In this document: positions 1 through 10,681 of the stretch, one piece after another
How positions within the stretch are numbered: position 1 is the first letter of the stretch
How the letters are laid out: each line of letters starts with the position of its first letter
From: Herpomyces periplanetae
Taxonomy: Eukaryota; Ascomycota; Laboulbeniomycetes; Herpomycetales; Herpomycetaceae
DNA: 64,000 nucleotides
Direction: 5' to 3'
Assembly: GCA_009733715.1 (NCBI GenBank)
Contig: WMKJ01000066.1
Coordinates: forward strand, 1-64,000
Translations under genes and position numbers: made by a program
The notes under the pieces: generated by a model
What the model saw: only the letters and a program-made list of their open reading frames with translations
What the model was told of the DNA's origin: nothing
The model's database searches: none

Positions 1-701
1 TGGATATTTTGGTAATTCGTAAACAAGAACGTCGTAAAAGACCAGGTCAGGAAGATTCTGTAGAAATTCTGGGTACATATTTCGTTATTGGTGAAAATAT
101 TTACCAAGCACCATCTATTGGTGATATACTCACTAATCGATTACTATCGGTTATAACAGCATTTTCTAAATTCTTTTCAATTGCATCCGAATTACCCCAT
201 TTTTCACTTGATACTGGACTTTCCTACTTGCCATCAACCATTGCGGAATCCAACGTTGGACTGGCTAATCAATGTTCATTCTCCCTGAACGATCATGCTA
301 ATGCAGCTCCGTTTAATCGTCAAGCGTCAAGACGAAGTATGCCTGTACCACGTTCACCGTGTCAACCAAAACTTGATGAAAGTCAAACTGCGCCTACCAC
401 TAACAACGTTAAGCTGCCTTACATGCTCGAAAAAGTTTACTCGTCAAATCCAATTTCCCTTAGCAGTGTTGTTGCCGATTCATACACTCATTGTCAGAAG
501 TACGGTAATGAATTCATGGATGAAAATCCTTTGTTGGGTGAACCAGGAAGCTTTATTTTAGGGTCAGCCTCCGATATAGACTCTGTGAACAACTTGAACG
601 TTGGTCCCAGCAACCTTACAGCAAAGCCTAGTACAATTGTAAGTGCGGGGACCAAAATGTCATCTCATAAAAACATTAACAATAAAACATTTTCATCGTA
701 A
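1..701 (+). CDS. MED6: Mediator complex subunit 6 (3' part, 5' end outside window)
   Basis: The reading frame is open from the first bases and ends with TAA at 699-701, so the start lies upstream of the window. The visible 232 residues begin with DILVIRKQERRKRPG, followed by the typical Med6 core containing YFVIGENIYQAPS and then NRLLSVITAFSKF. This is the conserved head-module fold of Med6, which links RNA polymerase II to activators. The C-terminal half is Ser/Asn/Pro-rich and poorly conserved, as is normal for the family. It converges on the SLD7-like gene, with 115 bases between stop codons. The family call is strong; the missing N-terminus cannot be judged. Confidence 0.88.
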   Translation, partial: DILVIRKQERRKRPGQEDSVEILGTYFVIGENIYQAPSIGDILTNRLLSVITAFSKFFSIASELPHFSLDTGLSYLPSTIAESNVGLANQCSFSLNDHANAAPFNRQASRRSMPVPRSPCQPKLDESQTAPTTNNVKLPYMLEKVYSSNPISLSSVVADSYTHCQKYGNEFMDENPLLGEPGSFILGSASDIDSVNNLNVGPSNLTAKPSTIVSAGTKMSSHKNINNKTFSS

Positions 702-816
702 CTATTTTCAATCGTACCATATAAGTTTAACGATGCATAGAATGTCCCGTAAATAACACCGACAGATAAACTTCATATTTATTACACTTTAACTCTTTGT
801 ACACGGTTCAACATCG

Positions 817-1950
817 TTAACTTTTAGAAGCCCGAATAGGCGTTTCGGAAAATATTTTCATCAAATGGTCAATTATACGATCCACATCATCAGAATAATT
901 TTGCAGGTACGTTGAATTAATGTAATCTCGAAAGGCAAACGTTGTACCGGCAAAAGTATGCTGAAATAGTCGCTGTAACACGGTTCCATTCCCCTCTTGA
1001 TCCATTCCGGCGAGTTGCGCCCGCACTTTCTGCGCCACAAACTTCTTATTTATCCGCTTCACATCAACTTCGCTCTGCGCCACGCATGCGGCATGTGGTG
1101 GCGCGGCCGTTGTGGCAGAGGCCTCCAGACTGCCCTCAGAAGATTGCACGTGATGATGACAAGATGGTGATTTGGCTGATGAAGGTTTAAGGGGAGCAGT
1201 AAGAGTTGAATATGAAGAAATTTGTTTCTGGTGTTGGTTCACTTGGTTAAACAGACGATCAGTCTTTAACTTTATCTTTGTTAATTCATCTAATTCTTCG
1301 GATTTCTCTGTATTGCATAATTTTGGGGTATCATGGTAAGTAATACCGATGTCACTTGACAATTTTACCGTAGTTTCGGGGTAAGATGGTGTTAATTTAA
1401 TGGTTTGTATAGCTTGACATATGGTCAATCGAGTTGAGTCTAATGCTTGAACCATTAAATTAATGGTACCTAATCCCGTAGAATCGGATACAGCAAAAAA
1501 TAGTAATTCCGTGGCACCGCATATAGCGTGTTCACACGTATCTGTGACACTTGCTAGAATTCCTACGCGCCATTGTCTGTTGGGCTGCATCCACCATGAT
1601 GATTTTGACGTTGCTAATGATGGATTAGTACTGGTTAGTTTAATTGTGTTCGCAAACAAAGCACGGTCAAACCATGATAGAGTATCTAATCGCCCACTTT
1701 TAACGTAATAACACGGCCCTACTGCTATGCTGAACGGTATCTGCGTAACGTCCACTACGCTAACAAATACTAACGTATTAGGCAATCCTTTCATGTTTAA
1801 TTCTTCATTTGTATATACTGTAACAGCTTTATCGCCGTAAAAATTGCCATGAGAATCCTTTTCCACATTTTTCGGCTTGTAAATTTGTATATCATCAAGG
1901 TAAACTTTCTTCGCTATCCTTAACTTGCCTCCCCACACTTGAAAATTCAT
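817..1950 (-). CDS. SLD7: Sld7-like replication initiation protein
   Basis: Single-exon protein of 377 residues. The N-terminus (MNFQVWGGKLRIAKKVYLDD, then IQIYKP) and a segment with VVDVTQIPFSIAVG resemble the N-terminal domain of budding yeast Sld7. The C-terminal 65 residues (LFQHTFAGTTFAFRDYI, then VDRIIDHLMKIF) resemble the Sld7 C-terminal dimerisation domain. Sld7 partners Sld3 at origins and helps recruit Cdc45 to the loaded MCM helicase. The middle, about residues 230-300, is low-complexity Ser/Lys-rich. At 377 residues it is longer than yeast Sld7 (257). The match is from memory of the family pattern and divergence is high, so this is a probable rather than certain call. Confidence 0.62.
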   Translation of the reverse strand: MNFQVWGGKLRIAKKVYLDDIQIYKPKNVEKDSHGNFYGDKAVTVYTNEELNMKGLPNTLVFVSVVDVTQIPFSIAVGPCYYVKSGRLDTLSWFDRALFANTIKLTSTNPSLATSKSSWWMQPNRQWRVGILASVTDTCEHAICGATELLFFAVSDSTGLGTINLMVQALDSTRLTICQAIQTIKLTPSYPETTVKLSSDIGITYHDTPKLCNTEKSEELDELTKIKLKTDRLFNQVNQHQKQISSYSTLTAPLKPSSAKSPSCHHHVQSSEGSLEASATTAAPPHAACVAQSEVDVKRINKKFVAQKVRAQLAGMDQEGNGTVLQRLFQHTFAGTTFAFRDYINSTYLQNYSDDVDRIIDHLMKIFSETPIRASKS

Positions 1951-2528
1951 TCCTGCCTTACTAAACTTATCAATTCACGTCTTAATTTGCAGCTATACGG
2001 CCAATATGTATCCCCTTTCATTATTCATTAATCTATTTATCATTAGTTAAGTTTAACGCAAAGGATACGTTTACACATTCACTTGTCCACTTACTTAAAC
2101 ATTCTGGTCTCTTAGGTGCTACCCACGTGACTGCCCAGTCCCAATACACTGTGAGCCGGTTGAAATGAGAAGATGGGGTCTGATTGAGACTAGATGAGAC
2201 GAAAATTAGAGGTAGGGCTGCAGATGTTAAGAAAAAAATGTGGGGAGGGTGAATCGGAGAATTTAATTGGGGAAGGGGCGCTTGGCAAAAAAAAACGGGG
2301 ATTTTTCTCAAAGTGGAAGGTATCACCAGTGTATATGGAAAGGTGAGTGTTGGGCGTATACGATGGATGAGGGGAGGAGAATATCAAAAAGCTCGAATGG
2401 GAATGTTCATGGAAAAATATACACATACACACACATGAGAAGAGCGGAAAGTAAACTAGAGAACAGAGGTGTACAAGTTAGAACCTAGTGCTACAGGATT
2501 TACAAGGAATGCGAATGGACATAGGCGA
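1951..2528. promoter_or_regulatory. Intergenic region: SLD7-like promoter and PPT1 3' flank
   Basis: No supported gene. Short open frames here are on both strands, have low-complexity composition and match nothing I recognise. A CACGTG palindrome lies at 2124-2129, about 175 bases upstream of the SLD7-like start, inside the 13-mer CCACGTGACTGCC (2123-2135) that recurs at 26047-26059. Confidence 0.5.
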
Positions 2529-4079
2529 TTACATTAAAAAGGACATTAAACCATTTGAAGCGTACGCCATAGGTTTAATGGGTGGATGAGGTACAGCTTC
2601 AAATTGATGGAATTCCATTTCATAATTGGATGCAATGTTAATATATGCACCTTTATTGTCTGTGGTGTCACAGTATTTTGGAGCTGAAAATACTAAAATT
2701 TCGGGATTCCATTAGCAACGTAAATGTAAAACAAATTGATTAAGCTAGGCGCGTTACTTACCGGTAATGCAACGACCATCATGTTCAATTTCGTAACCTT
2801 CCATACGCACTTCATGACTACGAATAATAGCTTTTAAGCCATTCCGTTTGCAAAAAGATTCCGTTACATCTGGACCAAATTGTAAACCGACACCACGTTT
2901 GGATGGACCACGTCCCGCGTTTGTTTGAGGATCAGTCCACAGCATCTCCATCATCAATCCACTATCACCTGGCTGACGTTGTCTATATCGATCAATCTTA
3001 CGAATTGAGTCCAAGGTTACATCATCGTTGGAAAAAAGGCCACCGTGTACGACAAAGTATTGGTGACCGATCAAAGTTGCTAAGGGTAAAGCGGCAAAAG
3101 TTTCCGAGAACACTTTGAAGACTTGTTCTGAATACTTGGCTTTACACTCACCTTCGAAGCCGTACATTTTATTCATATCATCGGCTTCATGATTTCCACG
3201 GTTTAGTAAAAAGGTTTTGGGATACATCCATCGATATGCAAATAACAGCAAAGCAACTTCAGTTGACCATGATCCACGATCGACAAAATCTCCATTAAAC
3301 AGGTAATAGTGTTCAGGAGAAGGATGCCCATTGAGTCGAAAGATTTCTAGTAAATCGAAAAATTGACCATGTGTATCGCCACATACGGTGATTTTGTGTC
3401 CGGCAGGGATATCAATTTCCACGAGGGTAGGTTCTTTGAGCGATAATTCGTGTACAGCTGAAACAATTTGATACACGTACTTCCGATGAATTTTATGGCC
3501 GTTCTTAAATCGCTCAATCATATCATCGATAAATTCTTGCGTCATACATTTATCCAAGCGTACACCATCGTATGAATCGTCCACGAACATGGATTTAATG
3601 TCAAGGGAATCAAAAACAGAGGGCGCATCACTGACTTCAATGGCTCGTAAAAAAGCTTGTTGTTGTGCCAATTTTCGAATTGTGTTATACTGTGTCTGGG
3701 CTAATTTATCCTGTGGCGCAAGCTTAATTACTCTTTTTAAGTCTAGTAGAGCTTGTTGATAATTGAGTATAGCAGAATTTGCTACTGCACGACGGTAGTA
3801 GGCTTTCACATTATCAGCGTCGAGTTGAATTGCTCGGGTTGCATCGTTTATTGCTAGACCGTATGATTCCAATTTAATGTGAGCTTGGGCTCTATTTGTG
3901 AATAGCGAAGGTTCTTGATTGTATACGGTGATTGCCTTTGTATACAGATATAAAGCTTTGGACCAATTTCTTCCTTTAAAGGCAGCATTACCCTCATCTT
4001 TGATTTTGAGAGCAACAGATTTCTGACTAAGAGCGTCCATTCGATACGGGAAACTTTCTGGGTGAAGACAGACGGTCAA
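2529..4079 (-). CDS. PPT1: Serine/threonine protein phosphatase 5 (TPR-PP5)
   Basis: Two exons (2762-4079 and 2529-2692) joined over a 69-base GTAAGT...AG intron with a CTAAT branch-like site; the product is 493 residues. Residues about 15-130 form three TPR repeats (for example GNAAFKGRNWSKALYLYTKA), the Hsp90-binding module. Residues about 190-480 are the PPP-family catalytic domain with GDTHGQ, GDFVDRG and RGNHE metal-binding motifs. The second exon supplies the end of the catalytic core (VFSAPKYCDTTDNKGAY) and the C-terminal tail ending HPPIKPMAYASNG. The Lys in SAPKYC is usual for fungal PP5. In-frame Met14 is an alternative start. The gene is divergent from SPT4 across a 1.36 kb region. 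Confidence 0.96.
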
Positions 4080-4375
4080 AATAACTCTTGGCTAACCGAA
4101 TTTCTCGTGTACGAGGTGAACAAGAGAGGAAGCAGATACGGCCGAGAAGGATAAAACTAGACCGAGCGGACCGGAGTATAGTAGCTAAATTATTATATCA
4201 CACGTGTGTACGACTACTGTAAAATTTACGCCTTGCTTGACTATTAGAGTATAGTTAAGTTGAAGTAATGTGAACGGTGAATCTGTGTATGCACACGCAG
4301 CAGGATACCGCTACGTTAAAAATGAACCCACATATATTCAGCACATTCATTAACTTGTACCCAGGATGATCGCGC

Positions 4376-4432
4376 GAGTACACACACATACACATATACA
4401 CACGCGCACGCGCTCACACACATACACCGTGG
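4376..4432. repeat. CA/CG dinucleotide microsatellite
   Basis: Nearly continuous alternating purine-pyrimidine sequence made of CACACA, TACACA and CGCGCACGCG units. It lies in the PPT1/SPT4 divergent promoter. Confidence 0.8.
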
Positions 4433-4858
4433 TTTTGGTAGCCCCACTAAGCTCTTATTTAAACAAAGCACGATATATCAACAGTGCAATACGTGATAAC
4501 TGAATTCGATTAATTTGACATTCGTTTAATCCGTTTCCACATGCACATACACACACTCGCTAGCGCACACGAGTACATACACGCTTACGGTTTATAACGT
4601 AGAAAATAACCCGACAAAATATTAACTCGTCCACGCTAATAGATGCCTAAATTTATTCGTTAACACCACCAAGCGAACGAATAATTTACGCACACGCAAT
4701 TGATGCGTAAAATCTTCCTTGAGCGATAGTTAGTGTGCATTAATACACGCCCGACCATAATGACTGACCTACGCACAATACCAATGTACCACGTTAAGTG
4801 TGTACCCGAGAAAAGATATAAGGTTAAATGACAAATGAGCGTAAAAATTTAAGCATTT

Positions 4859-4912
4859 ATGTATATGTATATGCGTATGTGTATGCGTATGTGTATGCGT
4901 ATGCGTATATGA
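4859..4912. repeat. TATATG/TGTATGCG tandem tract
   Basis: Imperfect tandem copies of TGTATATG and GCGTATGTGTAT on the + strand, again alternating purine-pyrimidine. Confidence 0.8.
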
Positions 4913-5437
4913 ATGTATAGATGTAAATATATTATTTAACTGTACACATGCACTTTTCGAATTCCATCACCAACTTGCTGGTGCGTAAAAAATTGAATCC
5001 ATCTGCACTCCGGACCAACTTATTTTTCCGGACGGCACGTGGACCAGCAGTCTGCGCCACAGTGTTTTGGGACGTCGATGGGTAATTTAGCCGAGGTTGT
5101 GCCGCTTAGGTGTGGCGAGTGCCGCAATTTGACGATTTTGTTCGAGGTGAAATGAAAATGGAGAATTTCACGATAAATATTTTTTACTTTTAAACACATT
5201 TTCAGATTACCGAGAGGAATATTTTTGGGGGGACTATTAGAGTGGTGTTATACTCCTATCATATATATTAGCTTATGTTGAGTTGCATTGAGTTGGGGAC
5301 ATGCGCTTATTATAAATGTGTTAACGTTAGATTGGTTAGGAACGGTCTAACTTGAAAAATTCGGTAATTTGACACTTGGTAATACGGTTTGTGTGTGTAG
5401 GAGTGGGTGTACGGAAGTTTGACGTGGATAATTAGCG

Positions 5438-5896
5438 ATGAGGCCGGATTTTTTGATTTCGTCTACACAACGCAATCTACGGGCTTGCTTAGTTTGCTCT
5501 ATTGTATTGCCGTCTACCGTATGCACACGTTTTTGCTGAGGTTTGATTCCCTTGTACAGGCTAACTTTACGGTTTAATGTGTACGTGTACTTGGGGTCAT
5601 TAATATTTGTACAGAAGTTTTTACAACACGGTTGCCCAAATTGTGAATCCGTATTAAATTTATCAGATTCCACGGAAAGTGTTCAAGCTTGTACATCTGC
5701 TGTTTACGAAGGTTTAATTGCACTTGTTGATCCGGCGCACAGTTGGGTAGCACGTTGGCAACGGTTAGACTCTTATGTACCCGGATTGTATGCTGTTAAA
5801 GTCGTCGGGCGCTTAGACGAAGAAACTTTACAAAATTTACAAGACGCCGGGGTTAAGTATATCCCGTTAGTGAGATATGAGGCTTATTTAGCATAG
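5438..5896 (+). CDS. SPT4: Transcription elongation factor Spt4
   Basis: Two exons (5438-5518 and 5615-5896) across a 96-base GTATGC...CAG intron with a GCTAAC branch site at 5560-5565; the product is 120 residues. Exon 1 carries the first zinc-ligand pair in RNLRACLVCSIV, and exon 2 carries the second in KFLQHGCPNC, giving a complete four-cysteine zinc ribbon with the same spacing as human SPT4. The rest contains WVARWQRLDSYVPGLYAVKV and ends shortly after KYIPLVRYEAY. Spt4 pairs with Spt5 as DSIF, which clamps RNA polymerase II during elongation. An apparent longer single-exon start at 5543 is intron sequence and would lose the first cysteines. Confidence 0.95.
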
Positions 5897-6116
5897 TACT
5901 CGATTGACTAACATTTACTTAGCCGTGATGGTACTGCGGCGGAATATGATGCTTAGCGGTATGTTCCATAACGACGAGTAACCATGTAACGATGATATAC
6001 ACATAAGGACATATAAATGTATACATACTACTATATATTCTCAGGAGAAAGTGAACGGCCAAAAATTTGATTTGTACACATGGAGCTAAGATTTATTGAA
6101 GGGAAATTGATGAGGA

Positions 6117-7910
6117 TTAAATTACGAACAGCATTTCGAGAAAAAGTAAGACTATGCAAAAAACAGCGTAAGCGACATTTCGATTAAAGGCTAACATGGA
6201 GATAAGGTTAGCGGTTTTATTGGCAATGATGACTCTTGTAACATTGTTACACGAACCACTTGAAGCGTAGGCCCAATTTAAATCGGGGCCACTAGTGGGA
6301 CAACTTAAGCGTAGAACGGAAGGACAACTTCGGACCATATTCCAGCATACATCGACACAGGGTAATAATTCACGATAGGGACCGGGTTGAATGACTTTAT
6401 CGATCCAGATATTTCTACTTGAATTAGCGTATATACGATGAGCTAAAGAGGGGTCAAGACCATGATCGATCAATCGAGGGGGACCAGTACCATTGAAGAA
6501 TTTTTGGGTTACGGCACGAGGTTTAGTAGTGACTAGTTCAGCGAAATCTTGATCAAGTTTAGTATTAAAATCATCACAACGTACTAAGACGACGGAGCAG
6601 AGCCAGGCCTTATAATCCCTTGCACAATCATCACAACCACGGGCTAAGGAATATTGAGCGGTTGACGTAGTATTACAAGCTATTTGCTGTAATGATTTTG
6701 TTAAATTTTTAAAAGCATCTTGAGTATAGGCATCGTAAACGGCGGCTTGAGCAGATTTATCTGGGTAAAGACGAGGGTTTGATGGTACAGCGTGAGCAAT
6801 AGAATTGCAGAAGCGTAGATGGGGTAAAATTCGACAATTATCATCGGATTTAGTGTTAAAGGTAGATGAAGCGGCAATAACACGGGTAAATGAGGTGGAT
6901 TTTGCAAGTAAAGCGGCACGGTACTGCGTGGAAGGATTTAAACCGGTAGCGTAAAATTGATCGTAAAGTGGACCATCGGCAAAGTTAACGGGTATGGTGC
7001 GAGTTTGAATGGTGGATGCAGAATTATCAGAATTTGTTAGTACAGCGCATGCAGAAGCGTGTAAATTATGGGCAGATGAATCATCGACACGATATAAGTG
7101 AAGAGCAAGATTAGAGGGTAAATCTTTCCAGGATGTATTTAATATATTAGGGAGTATGCCGGAGTTTGGTAGGGATAAAACGGCGGAGGAAGTATCCGAA
7201 TCAACGAGATGAAGAGAGGTAGCGGTGGTAGAGTCGTTCAAGTAAGCGTTAGTTGGGGTAGTAGACGCCATGATTTCGAATTCCCAGGATCCGGATATTT
7301 CATCACCATTATTTAGTGGAGGGGCAGCAACGGTTAAGGATAACGGGGAATCTTTAAGAACGGGAAAGCTAGCTTCGACAAAACCGTGTACACTGGTATA
7401 ACTGACGGGAGATTGGGTACGATTTAACGGATTAACTTGTAAGGGAGTTTGCCGGAATTGTAGGCTTTCATCATTGAAAGGAGGAGGAGAAAGGGAAGAG
7501 GTTAAAGCGTTTGTCCAGGGTGATGATGCATGAAGGGATAAGGGAAGATCACCGGATGATGGGGAAAACTTAGGTTGTCGACACGTACTTAAGCTAACGT
7601 AAACTGTACGAGCAGCGCGGTTTAACGTAGTCAAATCATCCAAATGAAAATTAATACGTTCACCAGGTATAATGCTTAAACGAGTGATGATGTTATCATT
7701 TAAATGTATAGTATCCAGATCTCGTGAATTCAAGGGAGGTTTAACCATGAGATTGTTGTTTGTTCTTGATAAAACCGGTAGCCAACTGTACGAAGTGTAC
7801 ACATCGACGTTATTGAGTGAATTTTCCAGGAAATTGTTCATACGAGAAGATGATGAAGAAACGAGAGTACTTGAGGCATTTTGACGCGATTTCACATCAG
7901 GCGAAATCAT
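6117..7910 (-). CDS. MID1: Mid1/Yam8-type regulatory subunit of the plasma-membrane calcium channel
   Basis: A 597-residue open frame with the conserved Mid1 layout: an N-glycosylation-rich middle, then a Cys-rich C-terminal domain (DNCRILPHLRFCNSIAHAVP, GCDDCARDYKAWLC, LLPCVDVCWNMVRSCP) and a hydrophobic C-terminus (VAYAVFCIVLLFLEMLF). Mid1 associates with Cch1 in stress- and pheromone-induced calcium uptake. Odd point: family members start with a secretion signal, but the N-terminus read here (MISPDVKSRQNASS) is hydrophilic. An upstream exon is likely; reading back from the start, TTAG followed by FIELDN could be a 3' splice site. The start is therefore uncertain although the identity is not. 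Confidence 0.88.
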   Translation of the reverse strand: MISPDVKSRQNASSTLVSSSSSRMNNFLENSLNNVDVYTSYSWLPVLSRTNNNLMVKPPLNSRDLDTIHLNDNIITRLSIIPGERINFHLDDLTTLNRAARTVYVSLSTCRQPKFSPSSGDLPLSLHASSPWTNALTSSLSPPPFNDESLQFRQTPLQVNPLNRTQSPVSYTSVHGFVEASFPVLKDSPLSLTVAAPPLNNGDEISGSWEFEIMASTTPTNAYLNDSTTATSLHLVDSDTSSAVLSLPNSGILPNILNTSWKDLPSNLALHLYRVDDSSAHNLHASACAVLTNSDNSASTIQTRTIPVNFADGPLYDQFYATGLNPSTQYRAALLAKSTSFTRVIAASSTFNTKSDDNCRILPHLRFCNSIAHAVPSNPRLYPDKSAQAAVYDAYTQDAFKNLTKSLQQIACNTTSTAQYSLARGCDDCARDYKAWLCSVVLVRCDDFNTKLDQDFAELVTTKPRAVTQKFFNGTGPPRLIDHGLDPSLAHRIYANSSRNIWIDKVIQPGPYRELLPCVDVCWNMVRSCPSVLRLSCPTSGPDLNWAYASSGSCNNVTRVIIANKTANLISMLAFNRNVAYAVFCIVLLFLEMLFVI

Positions 7911-8465
7911 ATTATCAAGTTCTATGAACTAATAACGCGTCGTACACAACCTAGGCACGTACTCTTTAATTTTTCACTAACAACCGACACCCCAGCTGCG
8001 TCATCCAGAGAAATCTGTTAATAATATTATGTAAATGATAAAAAGATAATGCACCAAAAACTCAAATTCCATGATAAAACTTGTTCATGAACCATCCATC
8101 GCCAACTCTTTCAGGCATGATCCCGATCTTCACGGCGCGAGCCCGGAACAACGTTTATCCCGTGCCGGCCGAGGATTTCCGGTTTGGGCGAGATGTGGGG
8201 GGAAGCCCTGGATTTTTAGGATCGTGAACTACGAAGAGAACAGGAAATGGATGCTCCGTGGACCAATACTGGGGATTTTGGCGATAAAATTATTGGGGGA
8301 TAATGGATTGTTTGTCGGATTTCCAAAATCTACAAATATAAAAGCTAATCTACAGGAATCGTCATCAGCAAAATTTCTTAACGAAAGTCATTCTACGCTA
8401 TACACGTTGGTTGATAGGCAACACATATTCCCCGATTAAAGAATCTTAAAAGTTGTAGGTTTGAA
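7911..8465. other. Gap between MID1 and the acyl-CoA synthetase; possible MID1 leader exon
   Basis: On the minus strand, 8001-8072 encodes a very hydrophobic 23-residue peptide (starts MEFEFLVHYLFIIYI) that ends in TGA before any usable GT donor. It looks like a signal peptide but I cannot join it to MID1. A 122-codon + strand frame at 8071-8439 matches nothing and is probably chance. Confidence 0.3.
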
Positions 8466-10681
8466 CTACAATTTGGATGGATATTTAAAGGCGACGTTGG
8501 ATTGGCTTTGAGATATGTCGCGGTACATATCGGCAATATCTTGTTTAAACACTTGGGCGGCTTTAGTTCTCCTCAACTTAAAACTATATCATCATAATCA
8601 TCTATAAGTTAACTGGTTGATATATAAATGAAATTTCATAAAATCACTTACGTTGGTGTTAGTAACTCATTCTCCGTAGTAAAAGGATCCATATAAAGAC
8701 GAATGGCTTTACATTCCTCATACTTATTCAATTTAGATTCCCGACATATCTGTTGCAATTCTAACAATGCTTTATGCAATATCACCGGTTCACGACACAC
8801 TTTTTCCAATGTCGCTGTATCATTTGGAGATATTGTCGAACCTAATACATTAGATGCCCATTGTGCAAACCCTTGTGGATCAATTCCCATTATTCCCACC
8901 AAGCACGATTCACTTGAATCTCCATGAACCATTGCATTGGATAACCACGAACATTTTCCTAACAAGATACTTTCGATTTTTTCCGGAGAAATATACTCGC
9001 CTTGACTTAATTTTAATAAAGCTTTTACTCGATCAATGATTTTAAAACGACCTCTTTCATCAATTTCACAGATATCACCAGTACGAAACCATCCATCTTT
9101 ATCAATTGCTTTTTCGGTTTCTTCTGGATTTTTATGGTACCTCAACATAATAGAGGTCCCACGTAACCAAAGTTCTCCGCGAGGATTAGGCCTGTCCTTA
9201 CTAGTATAACCCATATCTGGTACATCCCGAATAATTGCTTCAGTTGATGGTGCTAAACCACCACATGTTCCAGCAGTAAGATCACTATCAAGTTGAATAA
9301 TACTACAAGCATAGGTTTCCGTTAAGCCGTATCCTTGCATGAAACTAGCCGCAAACACAATTCTAATAAATTGTAAAAGTTCGGGATCTATTGGTGAACT
9401 ACCTGTTATCATATTTCGACATCGATCCAAACCAATGGCTGATGCTACTTTTCTTCCCCATAAGAAATCCCATAATGGATTAGAATTTGTAGGAGTTCCA
9501 TCAATACCTGATTCAGGTCGATTGATTGCTTGAAGTTTAGTTTTGACAACGTAATTGCTAAGTTTACCCCGAAATCCTGGTGCATTAATAGTGGCAGCTT
9601 TTATTGCTAGACCAAGTCTTGTATAAAGTCGAGGGACACCTGCAAAACTAGTTGGACGGACTAGTTTTAAATCTTCAAGAATTTCATTGGTGTTTCCATG
9701 ATAATAAGCAATGGCAGCCCCAGCCCAGAGCATGGCATGCTCTAATATTCTTTGGAAAATGTGAGCGAGGGGTAAGAATGATAATAGCACATCGTCATTT
9801 GAATGTTGAACTGTCAGTAAAGATGATGATGTCGCGGCTACGGCTGCAGCATGTTTATGTACAACACCTTTGGGAAATCCTGTTGTTCCCGAAGTATAAT
9901 TAATAGTTATTATATCATCGGGGGTAGGTGGATTATGAGGTAAGGGATTAGCAGCACCTAATGCTTCAATTTCATCTAGGGAGTAAAGTGTGAGACCGGC
10001 ACGTTTGGCAAAAGGACTTAATAAATCACGCATTGTTTGACCGGGTTGATCCGGTGTATCTAGAGTATCTAAGCAGATGATGATTTTGAAGTTGGGGAGA
10101 TTGTTGGTAAGTTTAATATTTATAAGAGCCGGAACTCGATTTAAAGAGGCACAGACACATGAAAGATCGGCATGATCAATAACGTATTGGGTAGTTTCGG
10201 GTCCCAGGGTATCGTAAATTGAAACGGAAAAGTATGATTGACTCATGCAAGCCAGGTCGATAATTTGCCATTCAGGACGGTTCAGGCACCATAATCCAAT
10301 TCCACGTTTCTCATGTGCAACCTCGGCTTGTTTGTGGATGAGTGGAAGAGCCGAGCCAACGTTATTTCTGCGTTGGGATACGGTTTCATAATCTTGCCAA
10401 ACGTAGTCATCGTAAGATTTAGTTTTTGAATTCCACGGTCTGTGGCCCAGACAGTGATTTTTGGGACAAATTTTTGCCGTAGTATCAAAAAAGTCATGAG
10501 CTGTCCGTATATTAGGGTCAACTGTATCGAGTAATTTATCCGTATATTTCCAATGACGATATATGGGAGAGCAACCTTCATGTTCAGTTCCGGGTAAAGG
10601 TACGCTATACGGAGAAAGGTTAGCGGGAGAGCAGTATAGATCGTGACAGATATCGTAGATTGCAGGCCGATTGGGAGCCAT
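8466..10681 (-). CDS. FAA2: Peroxisomal long-chain acyl-CoA synthetase (Faa2-like, PTS1)
   Basis: Two exons (8652-10681 and 8466-8583) across a 68-base GTAAGT...TAG intron; the product is 715 residues. The adenylate-forming core is complete: the P-loop-like YTSGTTGFPKG near residue 260, GYGLTETYA near 450, GWFRTGD near 533 and the hinge DRVKALLKLSQGEYISPEKI. The N-terminus has the fungal YSVPLPGTEHEG signature. The second exon restores the family end LLTPTFKLRR and finishes with Ser-Lys-Leu, a canonical type 1 peroxisomal targeting signal. It converts fatty acids to CoA esters using ATP, here presumably inside peroxisomes for beta-oxidation. Faa2 is the closest functional analogue I know; strict orthology is not proven. 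Confidence 0.9.

Larger units (their letters stand above)
4080..5437. promoter_or_regulatory. Divergent promoter region of PPT1 and SPT4
   Basis: No gene seen in 1.36 kb. It holds a CA-rich microsatellite (4376-4432), further short CACACA stretches near 4550, a TATG/TGTATGCG tract (4859-4912) and the motif CTGCGCCAC at 5052-5060. An ACACGTGT palindrome is at about 4201-4208. Confidence 0.5.

Noticed and set aside
8071-8439. 122-codon + strand frame between MID1 and the acyl-CoA synthetase
   Set aside because: No recognisable motif, and it lies opposite the probable MID1 5' region.
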